Positions 48,868-58,883 are shown, numbered from the stretch's first letter. The stretch is DNA of 64,000 nucleotides from Pseudomonadota bacterium (GCA_018902545.1 JAHIQM010000001.1:48765-112764), one strand, 5' to 3'. Program-made: numbers and translations. Notes: a model not told the origin generated them from the sequence alone.

Positions 48868-48896
48868 GCGCGGACGCATGGTCAACGTCCGCGCTA
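48868..48896 (-). terminator. Hairpin after dsrP
   Basis: AGCGCGGACG pairs with CGTCCGCGCT around a 9-base loop, just after the dsrP stop. The tail is TTCTTACTTG, so termination may be partial, separating the dsrMKJOP transcript from the ferredoxin gene. Confidence 0.55.
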
Positions 48897-48902
48897 TCAT
48901 CT

Positions 48903-50057
48903 CTATTCAACTTCCTGCTTCACCCCGATGGCGACCTTGTACAGGATGGTCAGGATCAGGAAGCCCGTGGCGTAAATTCCAAGGGACACTCCAAGCTCCA
49001 ACTGGGTGGGTACATATTCCGTAATTTCGTGCAGCGGGTTCGGAACAAAACCACCGCCGATCATGCCAAGACCCTTGTCGATCCAGGCACCAATGAAGAT
49101 GAGCAGACAACCGATAATAAGCAAGTTATCCTGTTCCCGGTTCTTGGGAACAATGAGGATAAGGATGCCTACTACAGCCATGATCATGGCCGACCACATC
49201 CAGGGTACCAGGACCCCGTGCCCGTGGTAGCCGACGAACAGGTACTGCAGATGCGACATGTGCGACGGAATCTGGCTGTAAAAGACCACGAACACTTCAC
49301 ACAAAAGCAAGAAGAGGTTCACGCACATGGCGTAGACAACCGTCTTGCCGAGTGTGGCCAAAACACCCTTACCGGGATCGAAGCCCGTGAAGACCTTGGC
49401 AATGTAGGTCACCAGAATCAGGAAGGCAGGACCGGCGGCAAAAGCGGAGGCCAGGAAGCGTGCGGCGAGAACGGCGGTCAGCCAGTACCCGCGGCCGGGA
49501 AGACCGCAGTACAGAAAAGCCGTGACCGTGTGAATGGAGACCGCCCAAGGAATGGACAGATAGATGAAGAACTTGATCCACTTGGGCGGGGCCACCTGCT
49601 TGCGCTCGGCCTCCAGGGTGACCCAACCGACCAGGATGTTGATCAACAGGTAGCCGTTCAAAACCACCATATCCCAGAAGAGCACGGAATTGGGCGTGGG
49701 GTGGAGAAGAACGTTCATCAGGCGCTCAGGAGAGCCAAGGTCGGCCACGATGAACATCAGGCACAGGATGACCATGGCCACGGCGTTGAATTCGCCAAGA
49801 ATGAGAATCTTTCCGAACTTCTGGTAGTTGTGCAGATACTTGGGAATGACCAGCATGACGGCCGAAGCCGCGACACCGACCAGGAAGGTGAACTGTGCGA
49901 TATAGAATCCCCAGCTGACGTCACGACTCATGCCCGTGATGGTCAGACCATGGGAAAGCTGCTGCCAGTAGCAGGCCGCCCCGACGCTCATCAGCAGGAG
50001 CAAAAAGGCGATCCAACCCCAATAAACTTTTGTTCCAGTTACGGCTTTTTCAAGCAT
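48903..50057 (-). CDS. dsrP: DsrP, membrane quinone-interacting subunit (NrfD family)
   Basis: A 384-residue integral membrane protein with about ten helices, of the NrfD/PsrC family, which in the DsrMKJOP complex exchanges electrons with menaquinone. VYWGWIAFLLLLMSVGAACY starts the first helix. Its length fits DsrP. It follows dsrO by 10 bases. Confidence 0.95.
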   Translation of the reverse strand: MLEKAVTGTKVYWGWIAFLLLLMSVGAACYWQQLSHGLTITGMSRDVSWGFYIAQFTFLVGVAASAVMLVIPKYLHNYQKFGKILILGEFNAVAMVILCLMFIVADLGSPERLMNVLLHPTPNSVLFWDMVVLNGYLLINILVGWVTLEAERKQVAPPKWIKFFIYLSIPWAVSIHTVTAFLYCGLPGRGYWLTAVLAARFLASAFAAGPAFLILVTYIAKVFTGFDPGKGVLATLGKTVVYAMCVNLFLLLCEVFVVFYSQIPSHMSHLQYLFVGYHGHGVLVPWMWSAMIMAVVGILILIVPKNREQDNLLIIGCLLIFIGAWIDKGLGMIGGGFVPNPLHEITEYVPTQLELGVSLGIYATGFLILTILYKVAIGVKQEVE

Positions 50058-50067
50058 GACTCACCCC

Positions 50068-50862
50068 TTAGACGAGATAGTAAACACAAGGTTTGGTTCC
50101 AAGGTACGGGCTGCGCCTGATGGAAAAGCGCTCAGAGAGCAACTGGCGCACTTCGGATTCAGGGTCATCAAGGTCTCCGAAAGAAATGGCCCCTTCGGAC
50201 ACTTCGACGCAGGAAGGCAGCTTCCCTTCAGCCAAGCGCTCGGCGCAGAATTCACATTTCTCGACCACGCCCTTGGTGCGGGTGGGGTAATCAAGATCGA
50301 TCTTCTCGATGTGCGGACGCGGATCCTTGAAATTGAAACTTCTCGATCCGTAGGGGCATCCCGCCATGCAGTAACGACATCCGATGCAGCGATGGAAATC
50401 CATCATGACGATGCCGTCTTCGCGCTGGAATGTCGCCTTGGTGGGGCAGACGCGAACGCAGGGGGGATTGTCGCAATGATTGCACAGAGCCAGGGCCGAC
50501 TTGGCGGCGGCTTCCGGCTGATACTCATGATGATTGTCCAGGAAGAGATGTTCCATGGAGGTTTCCCAGAGCCATTTGAGTTCCTGGTTGCCGGGAATAT
50601 TGGGAACGTTGTGGGTAGTGTGACAAACAGTCACCGCGGCCGCCACCACCTCTTCGGTCAGCTTGGCGGTATCGATGACCATGGCCCAACGGGTAGCCTT
50701 GAGGGCGTTGGGCCCGGCATGGACTGCGTGCCGGGACGCAAAAAACAGCCCTTCGCTCTTCCCCCCGCCGCTCGCGGCCATCAGCTCGGCGGCGGGACGC
50801 ACACCCCAGCCCAGAGCCGCCACGGCAGCGATCTTCAGAAAGTCTCTACGCAAAGTTTTCAT
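50068..50862 (-). CDS. dsrO: DsrO, periplasmic iron-sulfur subunit
   Basis: A 264-residue protein with a Tat signal (RRDFLKIAAVAALGWG) and ferredoxin-like motifs, among them CNHCDNPPCVRVCPTKAT and CIGCRYCMAGCPYGS, typical of polyferredoxins related to NrfC. It passes electrons between DsrJ and DsrP on the periplasmic side. ATG overlaps the stop of dsrJ (50859-50862), so the pair is coupled. Confidence 0.95.
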   Translation of the reverse strand: MKTLRRDFLKIAAVAALGWGVRPAAELMAASGGGKSEGLFFASRHAVHAGPNALKATRWAMVIDTAKLTEEVVAAAVTVCHTTHNVPNIPGNQELKWLWETSMEHLFLDNHHEYQPEAAAKSALALCNHCDNPPCVRVCPTKATFQREDGIVMMDFHRCIGCRYCMAGCPYGSRSFNFKDPRPHIEKIDLDYPTRTKGVVEKCEFCAERLAEGKLPSCVEVSEGAISFGDLDDPESEVRQLLSERFSIRRSPYLGTKPCVYYLV

Positions 50863-51245
50863 TTGTTCTCCCCCTTCGGATCAATATGACAATCCCAGCA
50901 GTAGGGGTTCACGGAGACAGTCGCGTGGCATTTGTCGCAGAACTGCTCCTTGTTCTCGTGGCACTTCATGCAGGTCTTGCTGAGGCTCTTCTGGAAGACC
51001 TGGTGGGTGGCCGTGGAATGATATTCATGATCACCGCCGCGGACGACCTCGTCACGCCACTCGTTGAGCATGGACATGTGTTCGGTGCGCATGAACTCGA
51101 CTCCCTCAACGCACTCCTTGGCGAATTTGGGCTTCTCTAACACAGGCCGCTGGTAGGCGGCGCTGCCGATGTTGTTCCAGAAAGGATAGGTCATTAAGAC
51201 CACAAACACGGCAAGACCGATCAGAATTTTATTCTTGTCGTACAT
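50859..51245 (-). CDS. dsrJ: DsrJ, triheme cytochrome c
   Basis: A 128-residue protein with an uncleaved N-terminal hydrophobic anchor (ILIGLAVFVVLMTYPFW) and three haem c sites: CMKCH, CDKCH and CWDCH near the C-terminus. DsrJ is the periplasmic cytochrome of the complex. It overlaps dsrK by one base and dsrO by 4. Confidence 0.96.
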   Translation of the reverse strand: MYDKNKILIGLAVFVVLMTYPFWNNIGSAAYQRPVLEKPKFAKECVEGVEFMRTEHMSMLNEWRDEVVRGGDHEYHSTATHQVFQKSLSKTCMKCHENKEQFCDKCHATVSVNPYCWDCHIDPKGENK

Positions 51246-52876
51246 TATTCATCCTCCATCCCGGGCAGGTCTTCACCACGCAGATCGGTTTCGCGTTCCT
51301 TTTCACCAGGAAAGACCAGGGCGTTGGCAACAAGTTCATGCAAGCCGCACACGCTGACTTCGGGCACCCAGTAGGCCATGGAATTCGGCAGCACCGCGCG
51401 GTCGATGGCGCAGACGCAACCCAGCATGTTTACACCGTGTTTTTCATGGACATACTTCACCGCATTGGCGCGGGGCAACCCGCCCATCATGCGCAACTCG
51501 TCGTTCTCGCCGGCGTTGAGGCCAGCTCCACCACCGCAGCAGAAAGTCTGCTCGCGAATGGTGCCCTCGGGCATGTCGGTGAATTTCTCGACAACGCTCT
51601 TGGCCACGAACCTCGGTTCTTCCAAAAGACCCATGCCGCGCGCAGTGTTACAGGAGTCATGCCATGTCAGATGGATATTGGCATTGCGCTTCTTGTCCAG
51701 ATTGAGCTTGCCGTGCTTGATCAGGTCGGCCGTGAACTCGGCGATATGGACCATCTTGGTGCTGGCGGCGTTCTTGAAGACCGTTCCAGTGATCGGGTTG
51801 GAGGGAACCTCCATTCGGGCAGCCTGGAAATCGGGACCGTTCAAGGTGTCCATGTACTGGTGAACAACGCGCCACATGTGCCCGCATTCTCCGCCAAGGA
51901 TCCATTTCACGCCCAAGCGGTCGGCTTCCATGTACATCTTCGAATTGAGCCGCTTCATGGTTTCATGCGAGGTAAAGAAACCAAAGTTGCCGCCTTCGGA
52001 GGCATACGTGGACCATGTCACATCCAGGCCGTACTCACGCTTGAGGTACTCGAACAGCATGAGGTAGCCCATGCAGGTGTACGTGCCCGGATCGGCGAAA
52101 ACGTCACCGGAGGGGGTAACGAAGAGGATGTCCGCGCCCTTCTTGTTGAAGGACGGCTCGGGCCGGATGCCGGTGATGTCTTCGATATCATCGCAGAAGA
52201 AATCGATCATATCTATCAAGGCGTGCGGCTGGATACCGAGGTGGTTGCCCGTGCGGTAGCAGTTGGCAACCGGGGTCGCGATCCAGTCGATGTTGAGGCC
52301 CAGCAGGTTCAGCAGTTCGCGGCCGATGATGGTCACCTCGGCGGTATCAATGCCGTAAGGACAGAAGACCGAACAGCGGCGACACTCCGAGCACTGGAAG
52401 AAATAGTACCACCATTCCTTCAGCACATCGGGGGTCAACTTGCGGCCACCCACGAAGCGGCCCATGATCTTGCCGAACGTCGTGAATTCCCCGCGGTAGA
52501 CCGAACGCAGCAGTTCGGCGCGCAGCACCGGCATGTTCTTGGGATCGCCGGATCCGATGAAGAAGTGGCATTTGTCCGCGCAGGCGCCGCAGCGCACGCA
52601 GATGTCCATGAAGATCTTGAAGGAGCGGTACTTGTGCAGGCGTTCGCGCAACCCGTTGAAGATGATCTCCTGCCAGTTCGCGGGGAGGCCCCAGTCATCA
52701 TCCAGGGGGTTCCACTTGTGAGCGTTAGGAAGATCCAAGTATTTCACGCTTTCCGGGTTGGCGGCATAGCAGTAGCGGCCGGGCTTGATATCCACCGGCA
52801 CGTCCATCCAGTCCGCTTTCGGCGGAGTGTAGTCGATATTGGCAAAAAGCGCTTCAGGGCGTGGCAGATCAGACAT
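51245..52876 (-). CDS. dsrK: DsrK, cytoplasmic heterodisulfide-reductase-like subunit
   Basis: A 543-residue protein with two [4Fe-4S] motifs, CVRCGACADKC and CSECRRCSVFCP, and a CCG-type domain with WHDSCNTARGMG and FCCGGGAGLNAGE, as in HdrD. In the Dsr complex it is thought to reduce the DsrC trisulfide, feeding sulfite reduction. Full length. It overlaps both dsrM and dsrJ by one base. Confidence 0.96.
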   Translation of the reverse strand: MSDLPRPEALFANIDYTPPKADWMDVPVDIKPGRYCYAANPESVKYLDLPNAHKWNPLDDDWGLPANWQEIIFNGLRERLHKYRSFKIFMDICVRCGACADKCHFFIGSGDPKNMPVLRAELLRSVYRGEFTTFGKIMGRFVGGRKLTPDVLKEWWYYFFQCSECRRCSVFCPYGIDTAEVTIIGRELLNLLGLNIDWIATPVANCYRTGNHLGIQPHALIDMIDFFCDDIEDITGIRPEPSFNKKGADILFVTPSGDVFADPGTYTCMGYLMLFEYLKREYGLDVTWSTYASEGGNFGFFTSHETMKRLNSKMYMEADRLGVKWILGGECGHMWRVVHQYMDTLNGPDFQAARMEVPSNPITGTVFKNAASTKMVHIAEFTADLIKHGKLNLDKKRNANIHLTWHDSCNTARGMGLLEEPRFVAKSVVEKFTDMPEGTIREQTFCCGGGAGLNAGENDELRMMGGLPRANAVKYVHEKHGVNMLGCVCAIDRAVLPNSMAYWVPEVSVCGLHELVANALVFPGEKERETDLRGEDLPGMEDE

Positions 52877-53889
52877 TACTCAGCTCCTTCTGCTAAAGGC
52901 TTGTCCACGGGCAGGTCTTTCTCGACCATCTTCTCCCGGAATTCATCCTCGTATTCTTCGTAGGTGTGGTAGTGGACATTCTCGAACTTCCAGGGATTGA
53001 CGTGCCGAAATTTTCTGGAAGCGCAGTTCATGTTTCTGGTGGGCGAGAGGAAGACGCCGCCCATGTGCATGAGCTTGCTCAAGGGAAAGTACGCCAGCAA
53101 AACGGAAACCAGGAACATGTGAATGTAGAACATCACGCCAATGCCTTCGGGCACGACCCACGAAAATGTCACCAGCCCCATAGCGAGCTGCTTGACGGAA
53201 ATGATGTCGACCTTGGCAAAATAGCGCATGAAGATGCCCGACAACGCGATGCCCATAATCAGGAACAGGGGAAAGTAATCCTGCACCAGGGAGATGTAGC
53301 GCACCTGCGGCACCACGACGCGACGAATGAAAAGGTACGTCACTGCGGCCACGAAGACGACATTGGTCAGATACAGCGTCGGAGCGCCGATCTGCAATAT
53401 GGCGTCCATAGACTCAATACCGGCGATGAGCCCAGGCACCGGCTCCGTGAAAAAGCGCAAGTGCCGCAGAACAATGACCAGAAAGGAGTAGTGGAACGCT
53501 AAGGCGCCGAGCCACAACCACTTGCTTGACCCGTAGGTAACTTTTGTACCTTCGTGCAGGTCGACCTTGGTATTGCGAAAGAGTGACCTGAACAGCAACA
53601 CTTCCAGCATCATCCTCATCACGACGCCGCCCGTGGTGGAGGGGTTCTCAATGGTGTTTTGCTTGATCCAGGGCAGGGATTCCTGCTGCCCGCACGTCGT
53701 GGGGATACTAAACGGCACCGCCGATTTCCCCCAATCCACGATTCTCATACAAAATCCCACCACAAAAACCGCGACTGCCAGGAAGGGTATGTACAGCCCA
53801 AAGGCTTTTTCCATACCCAACGCCCCGGCGCCCACTAGGGCGAATGCCGCGAGGGCAAAGACCAGGAAAAGGGAGTAAAGAGCTTTCAT
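52876..53889 (-). CDS. dsrM: DsrM, membrane cytochrome b subunit (NarI-like)
   Basis: A 337-residue membrane protein with about six hydrophobic segments and His residues for two haem b in the NarI-like domain. It links the quinone pool to DsrK. The stop and the dsrK start share one base, and AAAAGGTAC precedes the ATG. First gene of the dsrMKJOP run. Confidence 0.94.
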   Translation of the reverse strand: MKALYSLFLVFALAAFALVGAGALGMEKAFGLYIPFLAVAVFVVGFCMRIVDWGKSAVPFSIPTTCGQQESLPWIKQNTIENPSTTGGVVMRMMLEVLLFRSLFRNTKVDLHEGTKVTYGSSKWLWLGALAFHYSFLVIVLRHLRFFTEPVPGLIAGIESMDAILQIGAPTLYLTNVVFVAAVTYLFIRRVVVPQVRYISLVQDYFPLFLIMGIALSGIFMRYFAKVDIISVKQLAMGLVTFSWVVPEGIGVMFYIHMFLVSVLLAYFPLSKLMHMGGVFLSPTRNMNCASRKFRHVNPWKFENVHYHTYEEYEDEFREKMVEKDLPVDKPLAEGAE

Positions 53890-53940
53890 GTACCTTTTAC
53901 CTCGCTAAAGGGTTAACACAAAAAATATACTTAACGGACA

Positions 53941-54459
53941 CTACCCCGCTACCTCCTCGTCTTTCAATAAATTAGCCTTTTCAAGCAATTTATGCGTTCT
54001 GCTGTAGAGCTGATTCGCTTTTTGCTTCCAGAGAAGCTCTCTGCAATTCATGTACAGATCAAAGCCGATCATGGTAAGTCTATCAACGCGTATGCTCCAG
54101 TCATGAATCAACGCATCGACCTGATCTGCAGGAACAGACTTGCCAAGTTGGCGGCGCACTATTTCCTTAAGTGCAGGAATAAAACACAAAGCAACAGAGG
54201 GTGTAAATCCCTGGACGGCACGAATACGCAATATTCCATCCAGATCGACGGAACAGTCGCAGATGTCGGCATCGCTCATCAAAATTTTATATATCCGCTC
54301 TACATTGCTACGAAAAGTATTCCCTACCGGGTTGGCGAATTGATTGGATGATCCGGAGAAAAATTTTGCACCCTCTTCCGGGTAGGTCTTGATGATCGCC
54401 TCGGCCCACTGCTCGCAAAGGGAGTGCTGGTTGTCGGCCAAGAATTTTTGCAGTTCCAT
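53941..54459 (-). CDS. RsbRD_N-domain protein upstream of dsrM
   Basis: A 172-residue, mostly helical protein (ELQKFLADNQHSLCEQWAEA, SVERIY-like SNVERIYKILM, FIPALKEIVRRQLG) that fits the RsbRD N-terminal (non-haem globin-like) domain. Such domains sense signals in sigma-factor pathways. A sensor or regulator of the dsr genes is an inference from its position 51 bases before dsrM. ATG at 54459 with AAAGG upstream is preferred to the frame from 54507. No kinase or STAS domain is attached. Confidence 0.72.
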   Translation of the reverse strand: MELQKFLADNQHSLCEQWAEAIIKTYPEEGAKFFSGSSNQFANPVGNTFRSNVERIYKILMSDADICDCSVDLDGILRIRAVQGFTPSVALCFIPALKEIVRRQLGKSVPADQVDALIHDWSIRVDRLTMIGFDLYMNCRELLWKQKANQLYSRTHKLLEKANLLKDEEVAG

Positions 54460-54785
54460 AATTACCTTTAAAAGCAGATGGTTAAAAATCGGCAAATGAT
54501 TGCGCAACTCACTGGAAGAGTAGGACAGATTTGCGGGGTTCTTAAATCACCTCACTTCCAAGGTCAAGCTGTTTGTGAAAAATGAAACAAGGGTCCAACC
54601 CGAACTAAGTCATGAATCCAGCACGTTAATTCCATCATTGAACAGGGGGCATCTGAACCATCAAACCATGTGCCCCGTCAACTCCCGGCAGCCATCCGGC
54701 ACACTTCGGACTAGGCATCCAGCGCCGCTTATGCTACCAGTGCCGCCACATCCACACCAACTCTCGACCATTCAACGGCGAACCC

Positions 54786-57080
54786 ATGAAGTTGCGAATT
54801 CTTTTCATTTCTCTGCTTTGCGTCATCACGGTGCTGTCGCTTTCCGTTCCTGCCTTGGCTGAAGCCCAGGATGAACCTCAGACCTGGCGCCTGCTTGCCG
54901 ACAAGACGGCCGCCAGTCATGACAACCAATATCTCGAAGCATTCGGCAATGTCGTTCTTGACCGCGGGAGCGACTATATTCGGGCGGATTACGCACGATA
55001 CTACCAGTCGACAAAATGGGTATTTCTCAAGGGCAATGTCGAGGCCAGATTTCAGGGCGATTTTCTGAAGGCCGAGGAAGCGGAGTTCGATCTCAACACG
55101 AACACCGGGTGGCTCAAAAACGGGCAGGTCTTCATGGAAGACCCGCACATGTATTTTGAAGGCGCAGTGCTGAAAAAAACGGGCCCGGACACCTACGAAT
55201 TTCGCGAGGCGACCATCACTGTCTGTGACGGCGAGCGCCCGGCCTGGTCAATCAAAACATCTCGTGGTGACATCACGGTGGACGGCTACGCGCACCTGTG
55301 GACCCCGCGTTTCCAGATTCTGGACCAGCCCGTTCTGGCGGTGCCGTACGCCGTCATTCCGGTCAAGACCAAGCGACAAAGCGGATTTCTCCTGCCTGAA
55401 ATCGGCACCAGCGATCGACTCGGCCTTACCTACGACCAGCCATACTATCAGGTCATCGACGAAGAGCAGGATGTCACTCTCTATTCCCACCTCATGACAA
55501 AAAAAGGGCTCATGCTCGGTGCCGAGTATCGTCTGGTGCCCGACATCCACAGCAAGGGCGTATGGAAGCTGGACTATCTTTACGACCAGCAAACAGAAGA
55601 CGATTCCCTTTACAGCGATAATGAGGACATGTCCCGCAACAACCGCAACCGCTGGTGGGCCCGGGGCAAGTTCGATGGATATCTCGGTGAGCCGGAATTG
55701 AATCTCAAGATCGATCTGGACCTGGTCTCCGACCAGGACTACCTGCGAGAATTTTCACGAGGATATTCGGGATTCAACAAAAGTCGCCGCGATTTTCTGC
55801 AATATTTCGGACGCGACATCGAGGACAGCGACAGCAATCTGCGCATCAACCGCGCCCTGATCAGCCGCAACTGGGGTGATCTCGGATTCCAGGGCCTTGT
55901 GGAGTACAACCAGAACCTTGAATACGGCAGCAACAACAAGCTGGCCGGAAAAGACAGGGCCAACGACCCCACACTCCAACGGCTCCCGGAACTCAATCTT
56001 CACCTGTACCAGACCAAGATACTCAACACCCCGATGACCATCGAAGGCAGTTCGCAGTTGGCCGCGTTCATGCGTGAATACGGGACCACGGGCTCGCGTT
56101 TCGATATCCGCCCGGTCGTCGGGCTGCCGCTGCACTTCCAGTACGGCTCCATCATTCCCAAAGCCGGACTGCGCAGCACCAATTATTTCGTGCAGCGGTT
56201 CGAGGGAGATGATGCCGATGTGGATACGGGTGAGCGCACGCAGAGCAGGCTCATTCCCGATTTTTCGACCACCGCCTACACCGAATTTTCCAAAATCATC
56301 ACCCTGAACGAAGAAGATGCGGTCTTAAGGGACAAAGACTCTCCGACCTGGCTGAAGCTCAAGCACGCGCTACAACCACGCCTGGAATATGCTTTCGTTC
56401 CGGATACCGATCAAGGCAAATACCCTTATTTTGATGAAACAGACAGAATCGAAGAAAAAAACGAGCTCACCTATTCCATAACCAACGTCTTCACCGCCAA
56501 GACCGGCAAATGGCAGCCCAGCCGTGATAAGCAGGGAGAAGCCGGCCTGCATGTGGACTTTTTCGATCTGGCCAGGCTTCGCTTCGAACAGACCTACAGT
56601 ATCCGCGAAGAAAACCGGGGGCACAGCACAAGCGAATACCCCAATCGCCCCTTCTCCGACGTGTTGACCGACCTGACCACCAGGCTCAGTCCCTGGCTCT
56701 ATCTCAACAACAAGACATGGTTCTCGCCGTACGAAGGTCAGGTCACAGAGCATGAACACTCTTTGCACGCGTATTATGACAACCTGCTTTACGCCTCTTT
56801 CAGCCTCGATTTTCTGGAAGAAATCGACGAATACATGCGCCAGGAGCAGGAGCGTCAGCGCATCGCCTCTTTCGGCGGAGGCCTAGCCATCAACCAGCAA
56901 TGGAGCGCCGCCTTCTTGTATCGGGTGGACTGGGAAGCCAGCACCGACCTGGAAAAGAAGCTGACCTTGCGCTACGACCACCAATGCTTCTCCGCCGAAA
57001 CTTCCTGGAGTCAGACCGACGAGGACTCCCGCTTTGAGTTTCGCGTCATCCTCGCGCAATTGGGATCACTGGGACGCTGA
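54786..57080 (+). CDS. lptD: LptD, LPS-assembly outer-membrane protein
   Basis: A 764-residue protein with a signal peptide ending PALAEA, an OstA/LptA-like jellyroll (about residues 35-140: NQYLEAFGNVVLDRGSDYIR, EAEFDLNTNTGWLKNGQVFM) and a long beta-barrel. It moves lipopolysaccharide into the outer leaflet with LptE. The family's CXXC-like disulfide pattern is not obvious here. The next gene, mutL, starts 4 bases after its stop. The 278-base stretch before it (54508-54785) holds no gene. Confidence 0.93.
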   Translation: MKLRILFISLLCVITVLSLSVPALAEAQDEPQTWRLLADKTAASHDNQYLEAFGNVVLDRGSDYIRADYARYYQSTKWVFLKGNVEARFQGDFLKAEEAEFDLNTNTGWLKNGQVFMEDPHMYFEGAVLKKTGPDTYEFREATITVCDGERPAWSIKTSRGDITVDGYAHLWTPRFQILDQPVLAVPYAVIPVKTKRQSGFLLPEIGTSDRLGLTYDQPYYQVIDEEQDVTLYSHLMTKKGLMLGAEYRLVPDIHSKGVWKLDYLYDQQTEDDSLYSDNEDMSRNNRNRWWARGKFDGYLGEPELNLKIDLDLVSDQDYLREFSRGYSGFNKSRRDFLQYFGRDIEDSDSNLRINRALISRNWGDLGFQGLVEYNQNLEYGSNNKLAGKDRANDPTLQRLPELNLHLYQTKILNTPMTIEGSSQLAAFMREYGTTGSRFDIRPVVGLPLHFQYGSIIPKAGLRSTNYFVQRFEGDDADVDTGERTQSRLIPDFSTTAYTEFSKIITLNEEDAVLRDKDSPTWLKLKHALQPRLEYAFVPDTDQGKYPYFDETDRIEEKNELTYSITNVFTAKTGKWQPSRDKQGEAGLHVDFFDLARLRFEQTYSIREENRGHSTSEYPNRPFSDVLTDLTTRLSPWLYLNNKTWFSPYEGQVTEHEHSLHAYYDNLLYASFSLDFLEEIDEYMRQEQERQRIASFGGGLAINQQWSAAFLYRVDWEASTDLEKKLTLRYDHQCFSAETSWSQTDEDSRFEFRVILAQLGSLGR

Positions 57081-57083
57081 GAC

Positions 57084-58883
57084 ATGGGCCCCAACCAGAA
57101 AATCCGACTTCTGCCTCCTGAATTACAAAACCAGATCGCTGCCGGCGAGGTGGTTGAGAGGCCGTCCAGCGTCCTGAAAGAGCTGGTCGAGAATGCTCTG
57201 GATGCAGGAGCAACCCGAATCCGGATTCAAATCAGGGATGGCGGGCAGTCCTGCATCAAAGTCAGTGACAACGGGACGGGCATTGCCGCAGACCAACTGG
57301 AGCTTGCCGTTACCCGTCACGCCACCAGCAAATTGGAAAGCCTGCAGGATTTACAGGACATCAGGAGTTTCGGTTTTCGCGGAGAGGCCCTGCCCAGCAT
57401 CGCCTCGGTTGCGCGCTTCCGCATTGCGTCCTCCCGTGAGGACGGCGACGGGAGCACGCTGGAGGTACTGCACGGCCGCATCCTGCGCCAGGACAGGACA
57501 GCCATGCCAAGGGGAACGGAAGTCGAAGTCAACGACCTTTTCTCCAACGTGCCCGCGCGGCTCAAATTTCTGAAACAACCGGCCACGGAAACTCGCAAAT
57601 GCGCGGAATTGGTCACTCGCATCGCCCTTGCCAACCCGCATGTGGATTTCGAGTTGTTGAACGGCGAACGAAGCGTGCACCGATTCCTTTCAGGCCAGAA
57701 TACGGCGCAACGCCTCGCTGCCATCTGGCCCAGGGAGGTGGTCGAAGCCCTGCATGAAGTCAACTACGAGGACGGCCCCTTTCGCGTCACCGGCCTTGTC
57801 GGCGATCCAGCCATGGCCCAGGCCAGACCGGACCGCATCCTGGCCTACGTCAACACCCGCCCGGTCCAGGACAAGACCCTTCTGAGCGCCATCAGGGAAG
57901 CCTACAGGGGCAGGATTCTGGGCAAGGAATATCCCCAGGCCGTCATTTTCCTGCAGCTTCCTCCTGACGAAGTCGATGTCAACGTACATCCGGCCAAAAC
58001 CGAGGTCCGCTTCCAGGACGACGGCTCCATTTTCCGGGCAGTGCGCAGAGCCGTGCTGCAAAGCCTTGAGCGAAGTTTCCGCCGGTCCGACCTTGCCGAC
58101 CAGGCATTGCCCTTGACCGTTGGCCAGGTGCACGCAGCCCTGCCCACCATGGAAGCACGCTTTCCCGACCCATCCCAGATCCGTGTTGGCCGCGACCAGT
58201 CGGACTTGCCTTATCAGCAGCCTTGGCCGCAAAAATTTGCTTCCTCAACGGTCGCGCAAAAGCTTTTCGAAACCCCAGACAGCAGCGCATTCCCGTCCTA
58301 CGTACAATCCGGGACGGTTGAGCCGCCTGCGGCAACGCCTGGACTTCAATATCTCGGACAGTTTGCCCGGACATACCTCATTCTGGCCGCCGAAAATGAT
58401 CTTACGCTCATCGACCAACACGCCGCCCATGAGCGCGTATTGTTCAACATGTTGCGCACCCAGGGCTCCCGAGGCGAGAGGCGCCCTCTTTTGCTGCCTC
58501 TTGAAATGCCCCTGCATCCCGCACAATCCTCTCGCGCGCAGGAGATCTGGACAGAGCTCGACGGGCTGGGATTTTCCCTTGAACTCGCGCCAGGGCCACG
58601 TCTGCTGCTCAATTCCATTCCGGCACTGTTGACGCCATCCAAGGCCAGAGAATTCCTGGAGGACATCCTCACGGAAAAGGCCGTCTCCATGGAAGACCTC
58701 TGGGCGGTCATGGCTTGCAAGGCCGCCATCAAGGCCGGAGACGCACTCACCGCAGACGAGGCGCTGGCACTTGTAGATTCCTGGCAGCGTCTACCGGACA
58801 AAGACTACTGTCCGCATGGCCGCCCGGTTGCCCTGCGCTGGGGAGTGAACGAGCTGGAAAAAATGTTCAAACGCCGCTCATAA
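57084..58883 (+). CDS. mutL: DNA mismatch repair protein MutL
   Basis: A 599-residue protein. The N-terminal GHKL ATPase shows IAAGEVVERPSSVLKELVEN, DNGTGI, TRHATSKL and GFRGEALPSIASVA. The C-terminal dimerisation domain has DQHAAHERVLFNML (about residue 441), ACKAAIKAGD and CPHGRPV. In endonuclease-type MutL the first motif reads DQHA-x2-E-x4-E. Here the last Glu is Asn, so nicking may be weak or absent, although the ACR and CPHGRP motifs are kept. It is coupled to lptD and followed by purD 40 bases on. Confidence 0.96.
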   Translation: MGPNQKIRLLPPELQNQIAAGEVVERPSSVLKELVENALDAGATRIRIQIRDGGQSCIKVSDNGTGIAADQLELAVTRHATSKLESLQDLQDIRSFGFRGEALPSIASVARFRIASSREDGDGSTLEVLHGRILRQDRTAMPRGTEVEVNDLFSNVPARLKFLKQPATETRKCAELVTRIALANPHVDFELLNGERSVHRFLSGQNTAQRLAAIWPREVVEALHEVNYEDGPFRVTGLVGDPAMAQARPDRILAYVNTRPVQDKTLLSAIREAYRGRILGKEYPQAVIFLQLPPDEVDVNVHPAKTEVRFQDDGSIFRAVRRAVLQSLERSFRRSDLADQALPLTVGQVHAALPTMEARFPDPSQIRVGRDQSDLPYQQPWPQKFASSTVAQKLFETPDSSAFPSYVQSGTVEPPAATPGLQYLGQFARTYLILAAENDLTLIDQHAAHERVLFNMLRTQGSRGERRPLLLPLEMPLHPAQSSRAQEIWTELDGLGFSLELAPGPRLLLNSIPALLTPSKAREFLEDILTEKAVSMEDLWAVMACKAAIKAGDALTADEALALVDSWQRLPDKDYCPHGRPVALRWGVNELEKMFKRRS

